Below, in pieces: positions 26,966 to 35,604 of a stretch of 64,000 bases of DNA. Numbering within the stretch: the first letter of the stretch is position 1; each line of letters opens with the position of its first letter. Origin of the DNA: Paenibacillus sabuli (GTDB lineage: Bacteria; Bacillota; Bacilli; Paenibacillales; Paenibacillaceae); the NCBI RefSeq assembly GCF_014705605.1, contig NZ_JACXIZ010000014.1:62001-126000 (forward strand). Direction: 5' to 3'. Position numbers and translations under genes: made by a program. The notes below the pieces were generated by a model. The model worked only from the letters and a program-made list of their open reading frames with translations. It was not told the DNA's origin and ran no database searches.

Positions 26966-27185
26966 AGCTATCGGTTTCCAGCGTGCCGTACTTGGTTAGT
27001 ACGGTGGCCCGGCCGCGGATTTTGATTGCGGAAGTATGGTCGGTGAATTGGGCAATCAAGATTTCACCGCGGTCCAGCTTTTCGGTATGATGGAACTTGG
27101 TGTCCTGCCCGCGCGTCAGCCCGATGACGTGGACGCCTTGATCCTTAGCTTTGACAACGATATAATCTCCGTTGGAAGGTTCCAT
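26964..27185 (-). CDS. mtrB: TRAP, trp RNA-binding attenuation protein
   Basis: A 73-residue subunit of the ring-shaped regulator that binds tryptophan and then the (G/U)AG repeats of trp leader RNA. The whole protein matches [41 protein letters not shown] and [18 protein letters not shown], with the RNA-contacting Lys/Arg residues in KIRGR. Its probable target, the trp leader with eleven triplets, is in this window at 16786-16849. The folE (mtrA) partner seen in B. subtilis is absent. Confidence 0.95.
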   Translation of the reverse strand: MEPSNGDYIVVKAKDQGVHVIGLTRGQDTKFHHTEKLDRGEILIAQFTDHTSAIKIRGRATVLTKYGTLETDS

Positions 27186-27312
27186 TGAATTCGCTCACGC
27201 TCCCTATCGCATCGCGCCCCTTGCCGGCGTGGCAGTCGGGCCGATATTCAAAAAAAGGCCCTCCCGCGCATCGATGGCTGAGAAAGCTGCATGTGGTGCG
27301 CCGAAGATCAAA

Positions 27313-27389
27313 TGGTCGGAGTAACAGGATTTGAACCTGCGACCTCACCCACCCCAAGGGTGCGCGCTACCAGGCTGCGCCATACCCCG
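27313..27389 (-). tRNA. tRNA-Pro (anticodon GGG)
   Basis: A 77-nt cloverleaf on the minus strand: acceptor CGGGGTA pairs with TACTCCG, the anticodon stem is CACCC/GGGTG with loop TTGGGGT (anticodon GGG), the T arm contains GGTTCAAATCC and CCA is encoded. It decodes CCC and CCU. It lies between mtrB and hbs. Confidence 0.95.
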
Positions 27390-27493
27390 ACATTGCCAAT
27401 CTGCGGCGACTGTGTTATGTTGCAAAAATGAGTCTATCGGAATACGGCACTTTTGTCAAGAACGGAAAAGTGAACGAGCGGCTGCGCATTCAA

Positions 27494-27523
27494 AATTAAA
27501 CGCCCGGATCCTCGATCCGGGCG
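27494..27523 (-). terminator. Terminator of hbs
   Basis: CGCCCGGATC-GAG-GATCCGGGCG (27523-27501), a 10-bp stem, followed by TTTAATTTTG on the minus strand; 17 nt past the hbs stop. Confidence 0.75.
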
Positions 27524-27539
27524 TACACTGGGCATAAGC

Positions 27540-27815
27540 TTAGTTGGATACGAGATCCTTAAGCGATTTGCCGGGCTTGAAAGCAGGCATTTTGCTGGCT
27601 GCAATTTCAATCTCTTGACCCGTTTGCGGGTTGCGGCCTTTACGTGCCGAACGCTCGCGCACTTCGAAATTGCCAAAGCCAACCAGTTGTACTTTGTCAC
27701 CGTTTTGCAAGGCGTCGGAGATCGCTTCAAATACGGCATCAACCGCTTTGGTGGCGTCTTTCTTGGACAGCTCTGTCGTTTCGGCTACTTTTGCGATCAA
27801 ATCCGTTTTGTTCAT
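27540..27815 (-). CDS. hbs: HU DNA-binding protein
   Basis: Nucleoid protein that bends and packs DNA. The 91-residue protein starts at the ATG at 27815 ([21 protein letters not shown]) with GGGGAGGTG upstream; a longer frame exists but is not conserved. The helical base, [11 protein letters not shown] and the DNA-clasp arm [16 protein letters not shown] are standard. A TATAAT at 27889-27884 may be its minus-ten, with no good minus-35. It sits beside spoIVA as in Bacillus. Confidence 0.97.
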   Translation of the reverse strand: MNKTDLIAKVAETTELSKKDATKAVDAVFEAISDALQNGDKVQLVGFGNFEVRERSARKGRNPQTGQEIEIAASKMPAFKPGKSLKDLVSN

Positions 27816-27991
27816 GTCTTTCACCTCCCCTGACGGCAACTAATGTCGGTTCATTATCATCCTGTTTAACCGTTCCGTATAAAATTATACCTCAGGCCGA
27901 ACAAATTCATAGTAATACAGCAGTTCCGGAATTTCAAGTAGATTAAGAAGTTTTCACGGTTGACCGTGTGATTGTGCCGCCGCCGCATCCC

Positions 27992-28025
27992 AAAAAAGCA
28001 CGCTCCGCATGGTGGCGGAACGTGC
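27992..28025 (-). terminator. Terminator of spoIVA
   Basis: GCACGTTCCGC (28025-28015) pairs with GCGGAGCGTGC (28008-27998), one G-U pair, followed by TTTTTT; 40 nt past the stop. Confidence 0.8.
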
Positions 28026-28064
28026 CTTTCGAAGGCCCGGAGCTACCTGGATGCCCCAATCCCC

Positions 28065-29543
28065 CTACAGGATAATCGCGATCAGTCCGCCCGAGCCCTC
28101 GTTGATGATGCGACCGAGCGTTTCTTGCAGCTTGTAGCGCGCGTTGTCCGGCATCATCGCGATTTTGCCCTGAATGCCTTCGCGCACGATGGAGTGCAGC
28201 GAGCGACCGAAAATATCGGACTCCCAAATCTTGATCGGATCGTTCTCGAAGTCCTGCATCAAATACCGCACCAACTCTTCGCTCTGCTTCTCCGTGCCGA
28301 TAATCGGCGCGAACTCCGATTCCACGTCCACCCGGATCATGTGAATCGACGGCGCGGTCGCCTTCAGCCTGACCCCGAAGCGGGAGCCTTGGCGAATGAG
28401 CTCCGGATCGTCGAGCGCCATTTCCGCCAGCGTCGGCGCCGCGATGCCGTAGCCGGTCGTCTTGACCATTTCCAGCGATTCGGCGAAGCGGTCATATTCC
28501 CGCTTGGCGTGGGCAAATTCCTGCATCAGCTGCAGCAGATGATCCTTGCCGCGAATCTCGACGCCGACGACCTCCATCAAAATCTGGTCGTACAGTTCAT
28601 CCGGCGCGTAAAGGTCGATCTCCGCGACGCCCTGCCCCATATTCATGCCGCTGAGACCGGCGCGGGCGATAAAGTCGTACTCCATGAATTGGGAGACGAC
28701 GCGATCGACGTCGCGCAGCCTGCGAATATCTTTCACCGTGTCCCGCACGGAGCTTTCGTAATTGCTGCGCACCCAGTGATTTTCGCTGAGCACCATGACC
28801 CAGCTTGGCAGATTGACGTTAACTTCGTGCACCGGGAACTCGTACAATACCTCGCGGAGCACAGACATGACCTCGTCCTCGCCCATCGTGGCCACGCTCA
28901 TCGTCATGACCGGAATATCGTACTTCTCCTGCAGCTCGCTGCGCAGCTGGAGCGCTTCCTCGCTCTTGGGCCGCGTCGAGTTGACGATCAGCACAAACGG
29001 CTTGCCGACTTCCTTGAGCTCCGCGATGACCCGCTCCTCGGAGTCGACGTACGACGAGCGCTCGATCTCCGCGATTGTGCCGTCCGTCGTGACGACGACG
29101 CCGAGCGTGGAGTGCTCCTGAATGACCTTACGCGTGCCGATCTCCGCCGCTTCCTGAAACGGAATCGGATCCTCGAACCACGGCGTGGTAATCATCCGCG
29201 GTCCGTTCTCGTCCTCGTAGCCCTTGGCGCCTTCCACCGCATAGCCGACACAATCGACGAGGCGCACATTGACCTCCAGTCCCTCGGTCACATTGATCTG
29301 CACCGCTTGATTGGGCACGAATTTTGGCTCGGTCGTCATGATGGTTTTGCCCGCCGCGCTTTGCGGCAGCTCGTCGATCGCCCTGGCCCGGTCGGCCTCG
29401 CTGGCTATGCTGGGCAGCACGACCGTCTCCATGAACCGTTTGATAAAGGTTGATTTGCCGGTCCGAACAGCGCCGACGACGCCGAGGTAGATGTCCCCGC
29501 CGGTCCGTTGCGCGATGTCCTTGAAAATGTCCACTTTCTCCAC
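28065..29543 (-). CDS. spoIVA: Stage IV sporulation protein A, coat-assembly ATPase
   Basis: Polymerising ATPase that forms the base layer of the spore coat on the forespore. Starting at GTG 29543 (VEKVDIFKDIAQRTGGD, with GGGAGGGG upstream) the protein is 492 residues, the same as in B. subtilis. The Walker A GAVRTGKST, the Walker B region VRLVDCVGY and the conserved C-terminus GSGGLIAIIL are present. A sigma-E promoter is expected, but I cannot name one with confidence. Confidence 0.97.
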   Translation of the reverse strand: MEKVDIFKDIAQRTGGDIYLGVVGAVRTGKSTFIKRFMETVVLPSIASEADRARAIDELPQSAAGKTIMTTEPKFVPNQAVQINVTEGLEVNVRLVDCVGYAVEGAKGYEDENGPRMITTPWFEDPIPFQEAAEIGTRKVIQEHSTLGVVVTTDGTIAEIERSSYVDSEERVIAELKEVGKPFVLIVNSTRPKSEEALQLRSELQEKYDIPVMTMSVATMGEDEVMSVLREVLYEFPVHEVNVNLPSWVMVLSENHWVRSNYESSVRDTVKDIRRLRDVDRVVSQFMEYDFIARAGLSGMNMGQGVAEIDLYAPDELYDQILMEVVGVEIRGKDHLLQLMQEFAHAKREYDRFAESLEMVKTTGYGIAAPTLAEMALDDPELIRQGSRFGVRLKATAPSIHMIRVDVESEFAPIIGTEKQSEELVRYLMQDFENDPIKIWESDIFGRSLHSIVREGIQGKIAMMPDNARYKLQETLGRIINEGSGGLIAIIL

Positions 29544-29663
29544 TGCGTATCCCCTCCCAATCAAATTTCAACACCGGCCCCGCGTTTTCAACATGCGCCG
29601 CTTTCGCGGAGCCGACGACGCGGGCGAGCGATGCAACTCGTACAACCGTTTGGACTAGTAACA

Positions 29664-29721
29664 GCATATTGTTTTTCGGCCGCATTTATGACGAATACGC
29701 AAATTGTTTTTTTGCGGCCGC
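29664..29721. repeat. Imperfect direct repeat upstream of spoIVA
   Basis: GCATATTGTTTTTCGGCCGC (29664-29683) and a closely similar 23-bp copy (29699-29721, GCAAATTG then T7 then GCGGCCGC) are 35 bp apart. It lies 120-180 nt upstream of spoIVA, in the likely promoter region. Confidence 0.45.
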
Positions 29722-29790
29722 GATCAAATGGCGACGTCTTCCACCACTTGATATATGCCATGCGTTTCACGGGTATGCGCATACAGGCAC

Positions 29791-29828
29791 AAAAAAAGCG
29801 CGCTTGAAGGAGATTATCCTTCAAACGC
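29791..29828 (-). terminator. Terminator of the lipoprotein operon
   Basis: GCGTTTGAAGGA (29828-29817) pairs with TCCTTCAAGCGC (29811-29800) over 12 bp with one G-U pair, followed after GC by seven T. It closes the operon ending with the YphF-like gene. Confidence 0.85.
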
Positions 29829-29843
29829 ACCATCCGTGCACAA

Positions 29844-30596
29844 TTAGCCGGCCGCATCCGTGCCGTCCGCCGCCACAGCGCGCGGCTCGCCTTGCACCCA
29901 GCGGTAGACCGGCGCCTTGACCGGCACGTAGTCCGCACCTTCGACGAGCAGCTCGCGCAGATCCCGCTGCGAAGACGGCTCCTCGCCGGACCGCTCGGCC
30001 GCCCGCGCAAGATCCACCCCATAATCGATGTAAACGCGACCCTGCACATCCAGCATCGCCGATAGCGAAAGGCCCGAGTAGGGACTGCGAAGTTCGGGCG
30101 CCTTGCCTCCAAGACGCTCGTAATCGATCCAGGAAAAGCCCGGATAAGCCTCTTCGCCTGCCGGGAGCTCGCCGCTGCCCGCGACATAAGCATCGACTTT
30201 GCTTTGCAGATCGTTGATTTTCTGATACGGTACCAGATCCATGAGCTTAACGGTCGGATCCGTCTCCTCGTCCAGGATCAGGAAATAGTAGCTGCCGCCT
30301 TTTTCGAACGACACAGCCGGTAAATCGCTGATGTATTGCATGCGCTGCAGCTTGCCAAGATCGATCACGTATTTCTCGTATTTCGGCGTTTGCGGTGTGC
30401 TGTTCTGAATCGGCAGCATGCCCGTGTCCTTCTGATATTGATCGACGACCATTTGCATGTTGCGCACGGCTTCGCGCACAGACACGCCATTGGCCTGACG
30501 CTGCTCGTCCGGATAGAGACAGCCCCCCAGCAGCATGATCGCAACCGCGCTCATCGCCAGCAAGGCGGCCATCTTTTTATTGGCATAGCCCATCAT
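29844..30596 (-). CDS. yphF: YphF-like lipoprotein
   Basis: A 250-residue lipoprotein: signal peptide ending in LLGGC (lipobox), then a soluble domain with DLGKLQRMQYISDLP and DYERLGGKAPELRSPYSGLS. B. subtilis yphF, a lipoprotein gene of the same size, lies in the same place between spoIVA and gpsA; the function is unknown. I start at the ATG at 30596, seven bases from GGAGG (30602 and 30593 are alternatives). The sequence shows no catalytic motif. Confidence 0.75.
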   Translation of the reverse strand: MMGYANKKMAALLAMSAVAIMLLGGCLYPDEQRQANGVSVREAVRNMQMVVDQYQKDTGMLPIQNSTPQTPKYEKYVIDLGKLQRMQYISDLPAVSFEKGGSYYFLILDEETDPTVKLMDLVPYQKINDLQSKVDAYVAGSGELPAGEEAYPGFSWIDYERLGGKAPELRSPYSGLSLSAMLDVQGRVYIDYGVDLARAAERSGEEPSSQRDLRELLVEGADYVPVKAPVYRWVQGEPRAVAADGTDAAG

Positions 30597-30617
30597 TCGC
30601 ATTCCTCCGATCTTGCC

Positions 30618-30953
30618 CTACGGCCATTCCTCACGCTGCCGCTCCAGCTGACGCCGCACCGCAGCCTTGAGCGGGTCCTCCGGCACCTCGACGGTCGACG
30701 GACCGATAATTTTGGCCTGACACCCCAGCCGCAGATCGGCCGCTGCTCCCGCTAGCTTGGCGCGCTCCTTGTCAGACGGCGCAGAAAGCCCGCTGTTGCC
30801 TCGATCATAGACCTTGCACATGAGACAGCCGGCCTTGCCTCCGCAGCGTGTAGGCAACGCAATGCGCGCCCTGCGGGCCGCTTCCAGCACTGTCGTGCCG
30901 GGGCGCACCGCCGTTTTTTGACCGCCGGGCAAAAATTGAATCCAGACGCTCAT
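30618..30953 (-). CDS. [2Fe-2S] ferredoxin, CX5CX2C type
   Basis: A 111-residue ferredoxin fold protein with cysteines in TRCGGKAGCLMCKV (C-x5-C-x2-C) and a fourth in LRLGC, the adrenodoxin/Isc-type spacing. The C-terminal tail is charged. It overlaps the upstream nucleotidyltransferase by ATGA and precedes the lipoprotein gene. The electron donor and acceptor are unknown. Confidence 0.85.
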   Translation of the reverse strand: MSVWIQFLPGGQKTAVRPGTTVLEAARRARIALPTRCGGKAGCLMCKVYDRGNSGLSAPSDKERAKLAGAAADLRLGCQAKIIGPSTVEVPEDPLKAAVRRQLERQREEWP

Positions 30954-31537
30954 GTCCGCTCACCGGCTTCCCGGGCCGACAGCCAGGCCTCCAGACGCTC
31001 TCGAATCGGCCCTCGCACGCGGTTCGCCATCAACAGCTCGCGCAGCATGCGCGCTTCGCCGCTGTCGCCGGCCATCGCGCGCAGGATCAAGCTCGCCCGA
31101 TCCTCGCGCTGGCGCAGCAGATTAAAGATCAGCTCGTGCGCCAGCGGCACCAGCACATAGCCGTGTCGGCTGGACCCGCCTGGCCAAAGCCGGCGCTCGA
31201 CCTCCGCGCGATAAAGACACTGCGCCGTGCGGATCTCGAAGCCTCCGACCAATTCGACCTCGACTCCCTCGACCGAATAATGGCTGAGGAGCGAACGATA
31301 AATCGCGGTGCGGCTCTCTATCTGCTCGTCCTGCCGGAACCGCCGCAGCGCTTCGTGCAACTCGGGCGCATGCTTGTCGTCGCTGTAAATATCCAGATCA
31401 CGCGGCGGCACCGCGAGCTCAAGCCCGCGCAGCAACAGGCCAGCGCTGCCCCCCACGACCCACGGCAAGCGACGCGGCGGAGCTAGGCGGAGGATGCTGG
31501 CCAAGGCCGTCTCCAGCCGTCCGGCCTCCATTTCCAT
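30950..31537 (-). CDS. Nucleotidyltransferase-fold protein
   Basis: A 195-residue protein starting at the ATG at 31537 (MEMEAGRLET) with GGGAGGTGACG upstream. It has the minimal nucleotidyltransferase signature WVVGGSAGLLLRG followed by PRDLDIYSD (GGS then D-x-D) and a further acidic VEVELVGGFEI. These are the catalytic metal residues of the Pol-beta superfamily, as in MNT- and AbiEii-like proteins. The substrate is unknown. It is wedged between two ferredoxin genes in one transcript, which I have not seen described. Confidence 0.75.
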   Translation of the reverse strand: MEMEAGRLETALASILRLAPPRRLPWVVGGSAGLLLRGLELAVPPRDLDIYSDDKHAPELHEALRRFRQDEQIESRTAIYRSLLSHYSVEGVEVELVGGFEIRTAQCLYRAEVERRLWPGGSSRHGYVLVPLAHELIFNLLRQREDRASLILRAMAGDSGEARMLRELLMANRVRGPIRERLEAWLSAREAGERT

Positions 31538-31568
31538 CGTCGTCACCTCCCGGATCGAATCGAATGTG

Positions 31569-31868
31569 CTAAAAATACGTCTTGTTCTCGGCCGAAACGC
31601 GGCCTTCGCCGATGCGCAGCACCGCTTGGCAGCCCAAGCGGTAGCCCTGCTCCAGCTCCTCGTCGCCAAGGCGATCCCATTCCGCGTCGGTCGCTTCCTC
31701 CAGCAGCTCCATGCCTTCGCTCACGAGGCAGCGACAGCGCGCACAAGTGCCGCGCGTGCAAGAAAACCCCCACTCCACGTTGTGTTTCAAGGCGAGGTCG
31801 AGCACCGACAGCCCCGGCTCGCCCTCTACCTCCGCCGTCGCGCGTTTTCCCTTCAGTTCGACTTGCAT
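31569..31868 (-). CDS. [2Fe-2S] ferredoxin, plant/CX4CX2C type
   Basis: A 99-residue ferredoxin with SCTRGTCARCRCLVS (C-x4-C-x2-C) and a fourth cysteine in RLGCQAVLRIG. The spacing differs from the sister ferredoxin at 30618-30953, so the two probably do not duplicate each other. It starts at the ATG at 31868 with GGAAGGATG upstream and lies 31 nt before the nucleotidyltransferase gene. Confidence 0.87.
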   Translation of the reverse strand: MQVELKGKRATAEVEGEPGLSVLDLALKHNVEWGFSCTRGTCARCRCLVSEGMELLEEATDAEWDRLGDEELEQGYRLGCQAVLRIGEGRVSAENKTYF

Positions 31869-31895
31869 ATTCCCATCCTTCCTTGACCGATATTG

Positions 31896-32075
31896 TTATG
31901 TAATCGAAATGAATCCGTATAAAAATCCGAACAGCAACAGCACAAAAGCGACTATGGAAAGCACTACACGCACGATCCCCCGCGTCTTTGTTCGCGCCAC
32001 GGTAATGACAATTGCGGCGAGCGCCATCAATCCGATTCCGATAAACGAAACCCACATTTTTGTCATGGCATCCAT
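31896..32075 (-). CDS. yphE: DUF2768 small membrane protein (YphE-like)
   Basis: A 59-residue protein of two membrane helices: MTKMWVSFIGIGLMALAAIV, a basic turn (RTKTRG) and VLSIVAFVLLLFGFLYGF. Pattern, size and place (between yphF and gpsA) match DUF2768/YphE of Bacillus. The start is ATG 32075 (with GAGGGCAAGA upstream) or ATG 32066. No function is known. Confidence 0.7.
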   Translation of the reverse strand: MDAMTKMWVSFIGIGLMALAAIVITVARTKTRGIVRVVLSIVAFVLLLFGFLYGFISIT

Positions 32076-32140
32076 TCTTGCCCTCGACTCCTACCTGTAG
32101 CATGATTGGTTTGGCTATCATTATAGCATTTCAAGACAAG

Positions 32141-32201
32141 AAAAAAAAACGGCAAAAGCGTGACGTTGCCGGACCTTTGCCCGGTGTCCTGCGCTTTTGC
32201 C
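32141..32201 (-). terminator. Terminator after the spoVIF-like gene
   Basis: GGCAAAAGCG (32201-32192) pairs with CGCTTTTGCC (32160-32151) around a 31-nt insert that can fold on its own, followed after G by nine T residues. It lies 9 nt past the stop. Confidence 0.8.
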
Positions 32202-32209
32202 GGCTCCGA

Positions 32210-32494
32210 CTACTGTTTTTTCATCATCATTTTCATCAGAGCTTCCATATTATTCATGTTCATTCCGCTTTTTTTGACAACGCCGACGATCTCCGTGACC
32301 GTCTCTTCGGAGACCGGCACCTTGGCCATGAGGGACACTTGCTTGATCAGCCGCCGCAATTCGGCGTCGCTTTTCAGCGTGTTGGGCGTCACGTTGCTGG
32401 CCAACTTTTTCACCGCGTTTTCCGTAACGGGCTTGCCGGTTTTTTTGTTGACCGCCTTCAATACGTCTCTTGGAATCTGCTGCTTCCCGCTCAT
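32210..32494 (-). CDS. Stage VI sporulation protein F-like
   Basis: A 94-residue helical protein (KQQIPRDVLKAVNKKTGKPV, LRRLIKQVSLMAKVPVSEET, EIVGVVKKSGMNMNNMEALM) ending in a Met/Lys-rich tail. It matches the SpoVIF family, which in B. subtilis is made in the mother cell and is needed for a heat-resistant spore coat. It has its own terminator. The start at 32494 has GGAGGGGAGC upstream. Confidence 0.8.
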   Translation of the reverse strand: MSGKQQIPRDVLKAVNKKTGKPVTENAVKKLASNVTPNTLKSDAELRRLIKQVSLMAKVPVSEETVTEIVGVVKKSGMNMNNMEALMKMMMKKQ

Positions 32495-32586
32495 TGCTCC
32501 CCTCCTAACGCCACCGGCTTGCCGCCGGTCGCTCCTAGCATCATATGACGAGGGGACGGGATTGGTGTAGGCCCTCCGGGAGCTTG

Positions 32587-33600
32587 TCAGGCCTCTCGAC
32601 GCTCGTGGGTGCGATCGCGCCCCATCAACGCTTCGACCGCTTGCTGGGGCGACTTGCCCTCGAACAGCACGCGGTAGAGCTGCTCCGTAATCGGCATAGG
32701 CACGCCATAATCCTGCGCCAGCTGATTAGCGGCCTGGGTCGTGCGCACGCCCTCGACGACCATGCCCATGCGCTCGAGCACCTCCCCCAGCGCAAGACCG
32801 GTGGCAAGCAGCGACCCGGCGCGCCAGTTGCGGCTGTGCTTGCTGGTGCAGGTGACGATGAGGTCGCCGACCCCGGCCAGGCCCGCGAATGTCAACGGCC
32901 CGGCGCCCATCGCTTCGCCGAGCCGGGAGATCTCGGCCAGACCGCGTGTGATCAACGCCGCCTTGGCATTGTCGCCAAAGCCCAGGCCGTCCGAGAGCCC
33001 GGCGCCCAGGGCAATGATATTTTTGATCGCGCCGGCTACTTCCACGCCGGTCACGTCGTCATTGGTATAGACGCGAAAATTCGTATTCATGAACCAATCC
33101 TGCGCTTGTTGCGCAACGGTCAGCGAGCGGGAGGCAACCACTACCGTGGTGGGGAGCTTGCGCACGACCTCCTCGGCATGGCTGGGTCCCGACAGCACCG
33201 CAAGCTCCGACTCCGGCCGGCCAAGCTCCTCGGCGAGCACGGTCGTCATACGCTTGAGCGTGCCCGTCTCAAAGCCCTTGGTCGCATGCAGGCACAGCGC
33301 GCTGGAGCTCAAGTACGGGGCCGCCGCCCTGGCCACCTCTCGCATCGCTGCGGAAGGCGCCACAAAAACAACCGCCTCTGCGCCCGTTAACGCCTCTTCC
33401 ATCGACGCCGTCGCCAGCAGTCCCTGCGGAAGCGTCACATCGCCCAAAAAGCGGCTGTTCGTTCGCTTGACGTTGATTTCCTCGGCTTGTGCCAGGTTGC
33501 GCGTCCATAGTCGGACGCGGCAGCCGTTGCGCGCCAATACGGCCGCCAGGGCCGTCCCCCAGCTACCGGCCACCAGGACGGCAGCGCTACGATTTGCCAT
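32587..33600 (-). CDS. gpsA: NAD(P)-dependent glycerol-3-phosphate dehydrogenase
   Basis: Reduces dihydroxyacetone phosphate to sn-glycerol 3-phosphate for phospholipids. The 337-residue protein starts at the ATG at 33600 with AAGGAGTC upstream and overlaps plsY by 14 nt. The catalytic Lys is in AGAIKNIIALGAG, and GFGDNAKAALITRG is conserved. Odd: the first Gly of the dinucleotide loop, normally GAGSWGTALA, is Val here (VLVAGSWGTALA). The neighbouring plsY uses its product. Confidence 0.94.
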   Translation of the reverse strand: MANRSAAVLVAGSWGTALAAVLARNGCRVRLWTRNLAQAEEINVKRTNSRFLGDVTLPQGLLATASMEEALTGAEAVVFVAPSAAMREVARAAAPYLSSSALCLHATKGFETGTLKRMTTVLAEELGRPESELAVLSGPSHAEEVVRKLPTTVVVASRSLTVAQQAQDWFMNTNFRVYTNDDVTGVEVAGAIKNIIALGAGLSDGLGFGDNAKAALITRGLAEISRLGEAMGAGPLTFAGLAGVGDLIVTCTSKHSRNWRAGSLLATGLALGEVLERMGMVVEGVRTTQAANQLAQDYGVPMPITEQLYRVLFEGKSPQQAVEALMGRDRTHERREA

Positions 33601-34204
33601 GCGTGACTCCTTTCTTGCCGCCCAACCGATTCTCTTGGCCGCTGAGCAGCTTGGCGATATTGGTGCGGTGCCGAATGAAAGCAAGCAGACACAGCACCAG
33701 CGCAGCCGCCAAAAACGGCACCGGCAGGCGCATCACAAAAATCAACAGCGGCGCGGCGGCGGCAAAAACGAGCGAGCCGAGCGAAACGTACCGGGTGAGT
33801 GCAATGACCGCGATGGCTAACAGTCCCGCATACAAGGCCGGAAAAAAGGCCAATGCCGCCAGTGCGCCCACCGTGGTGGCGATCCCTTTGCCACCCTTGA
33901 AGCGGAACCAGACCGGCCAATTATGTCCTGCAATCGCTGCCAGACCGCAAGCCGCCATCGTCCATTGCTCGCCGTCCGCAAGCCAGCCGGCGAGCAGCAC
34001 GGCTGCGACTCCTTTGGCCGCGTCGAGTACCAATACTACGATGGCCGGACCCTTGCCCAATACCCGCAACGTATTGGTGGCGCCGGCATTGCCGCTGCCG
34101 TGGTCGCGGATGTCGATGCCCTTCACCCATTTGGCGATGAGAATGCTAAACGATAACGAACCGAGCAAATAGCTGACTCCAATTAAAATGACATCAACCA
34201 ACAA
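33587..34204 (-). CDS. plsY: Glycerol-3-phosphate acyltransferase PlsY
   Basis: Membrane enzyme that moves an acyl group from acyl-phosphate to glycerol 3-phosphate. The 205-residue protein has five hydrophobic helices and the three PlsY motifs: YLLGSLSFS, GSGNAGATNTLRVLGK and GHNWPVWFRFKGGKGIATT. The start is TTG at 34204 or the next codon TTG at 34201, behind GGGGAG. It is directly upstream of and overlaps gpsA. Confidence 0.95.
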   Translation of the reverse strand: MLVDVILIGVSYLLGSLSFSILIAKWVKGIDIRDHGSGNAGATNTLRVLGKGPAIVVLVLDAAKGVAAVLLAGWLADGEQWTMAACGLAAIAGHNWPVWFRFKGGKGIATTVGALAALAFFPALYAGLLAIAVIALTRYVSLGSLVFAAAAPLLIFVMRLPVPFLAAALVLCLLAFIRHRTNIAKLLSGQENRLGGKKGVTHGKS

Positions 34205-34213
34205 GTCTCTCCC

Positions 34214-35536
34214 CTAATCTTCTTCAGACTTGCGCCGGGTATAGATTCGAATCGGCGTTCCTTCAAAATCGAACGCGGCGCGAATTTTGTTTTCCAAATA
34301 CCGCTGATAAGAGAAATGCATCAGCTCCGGGTCGTTGACGAAAACCACGACGGTCGGGGGCTTGACCGCCACCTGCGTCACATAATTGATTTTCAGCCGT
34401 TTGCCTTTGTCCGTAGGCGGCGGATTAATCGCCACCGCATCGGCCACGACATCATTGAGCAGATGTGTCTGAATCCGCATCGCATGCTGATTCGATACGT
34501 GGTTCACGACCGGCAGCAGCTTGTGCAGGCGCTGCTTGGTAAGCGCGGACAAAAAGACGACCGGCGCATACGTCATGAACAGAAAATGCTCGCGTATGTT
34601 GCGTTCGAACTGCTGCATCGTTTTATCGCCTTTTTCGACAACATCCCATTTGTTGACGACGAAAATGGCGGCCTTTCCGGCTTCGTGCGCATAGCCGGCA
34701 ATATGCTTGTCTTGTTCGATAATGCCTTCTTGCCCATTGATAAGCACCAGCGCCACGTCCGCGCGCTCTATCGCCTTCATCGCACGCATGACGCTGTATT
34801 TTTCGGTCGTTTCGTATACTTTGCCGCGCTTGCGCATGCCTGCCGTGTCAATCAACACGTAGCGCTGGCCGTCGCGTTCGAACGGTGTATCGATCGCGTC
34901 GCGGGTCGTGCCGGCAACCTCGCTCACGATGACCCGTTCCTCGCCGAGCAACGAATTGACAAGCGAGGACTTGCCGACATTGGGTCGACCAATCAAGGCC
35001 ACCCGGATGACGTCGTCGTCGTATTCCGGCTCCATCGGATCAGGTAGCCGCTCCACCGCGGCATCGAGCAGATCGCCGATTCCCAGCCCGTGCGAGCCCG
35101 AGATCGGTACTGGCGCACCGAAGCCAAGACCATAAAATTCGTACACATCGTCCATTCGATTGTCGTTGTCGACCTTGTTGACCGCCAGTACGACAGGCTT
35201 GCGCGAGCGGAACAACAGCTGCGCCACTTCGTCGTCGGCATGCGTCAGTCCCGCCTTGGCATCCACCATGAATACAATAACATCTGCCTCTTCGATCGCC
35301 AGCTCCGCCTGCATCCGGACCGATTTCATGATGGCGTCCTCGCCCTCGAGCTCGATACCGCCAGTATCTATAATACTGAATGCCTTGCCGTTCCATTCTC
35401 CGGTTCCGTAGAGCCGATCGCGGGTTACGCCAGGCTTATCCTCGACAATTGCCAGCCGGTCGCCGATAATTCGGTTAAATATGGTGGACTTCCCGACGTT
35501 CGGCCGTCCGACAATCGCAATAACCGGTCTTGCCAT
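34214..35536 (-). CDS. der: Ribosome-assembly GTPase Der (EngA)
   Basis: Double GTPase needed for 50S subunit maturation. The 440-residue protein has two G domains: [13 protein letters not shown] and NKVD in the first, and [18 protein letters not shown] and NKWD in the second, then a KH-like C-terminus. The start at 35536 has GAAGGAGTGG upstream. This is yphC of Bacillus, in the usual order with gpsA. Confidence 0.97.
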   Translation of the reverse strand: MARPVIAIVGRPNVGKSTIFNRIIGDRLAIVEDKPGVTRDRLYGTGEWNGKAFSIIDTGGIELEGEDAIMKSVRMQAELAIEEADVIVFMVDAKAGLTHADDEVAQLLFRSRKPVVLAVNKVDNDNRMDDVYEFYGLGFGAPVPISGSHGLGIGDLLDAAVERLPDPMEPEYDDDVIRVALIGRPNVGKSSLVNSLLGEERVIVSEVAGTTRDAIDTPFERDGQRYVLIDTAGMRKRGKVYETTEKYSVMRAMKAIERADVALVLINGQEGIIEQDKHIAGYAHEAGKAAIFVVNKWDVVEKGDKTMQQFERNIREHFLFMTYAPVVFLSALTKQRLHKLLPVVNHVSNQHAMRIQTHLLNDVVADAVAINPPPTDKGKRLKINYVTQVAVKPPTVVVFVNDPELMHFSYQRYLENKIRAAFDFEGTPIRIYTRRKSEED

Positions 35537-35604
35537 GCCTCCACTCCTTCACCCATACTCACGACATTCATCATAGCAAAAAAGCGGGAGCTTGGCTAAC
35601 CTTT

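Noticed and set aside
27884-27889. TATAAT as a complete hbs promoter
   Set aside because: No acceptable minus-35 at 16-18 nt and no TG extension, so not listed as a promoter.
27972-29453. Long plus-strand open frame (about 490 codons) opposite spoIVA
   Set aside because: It mirrors a fully conserved gene, has no ribosome binding site and gives a His/Arg/Leu-rich product typical of antisense frames in GC-rich DNA.
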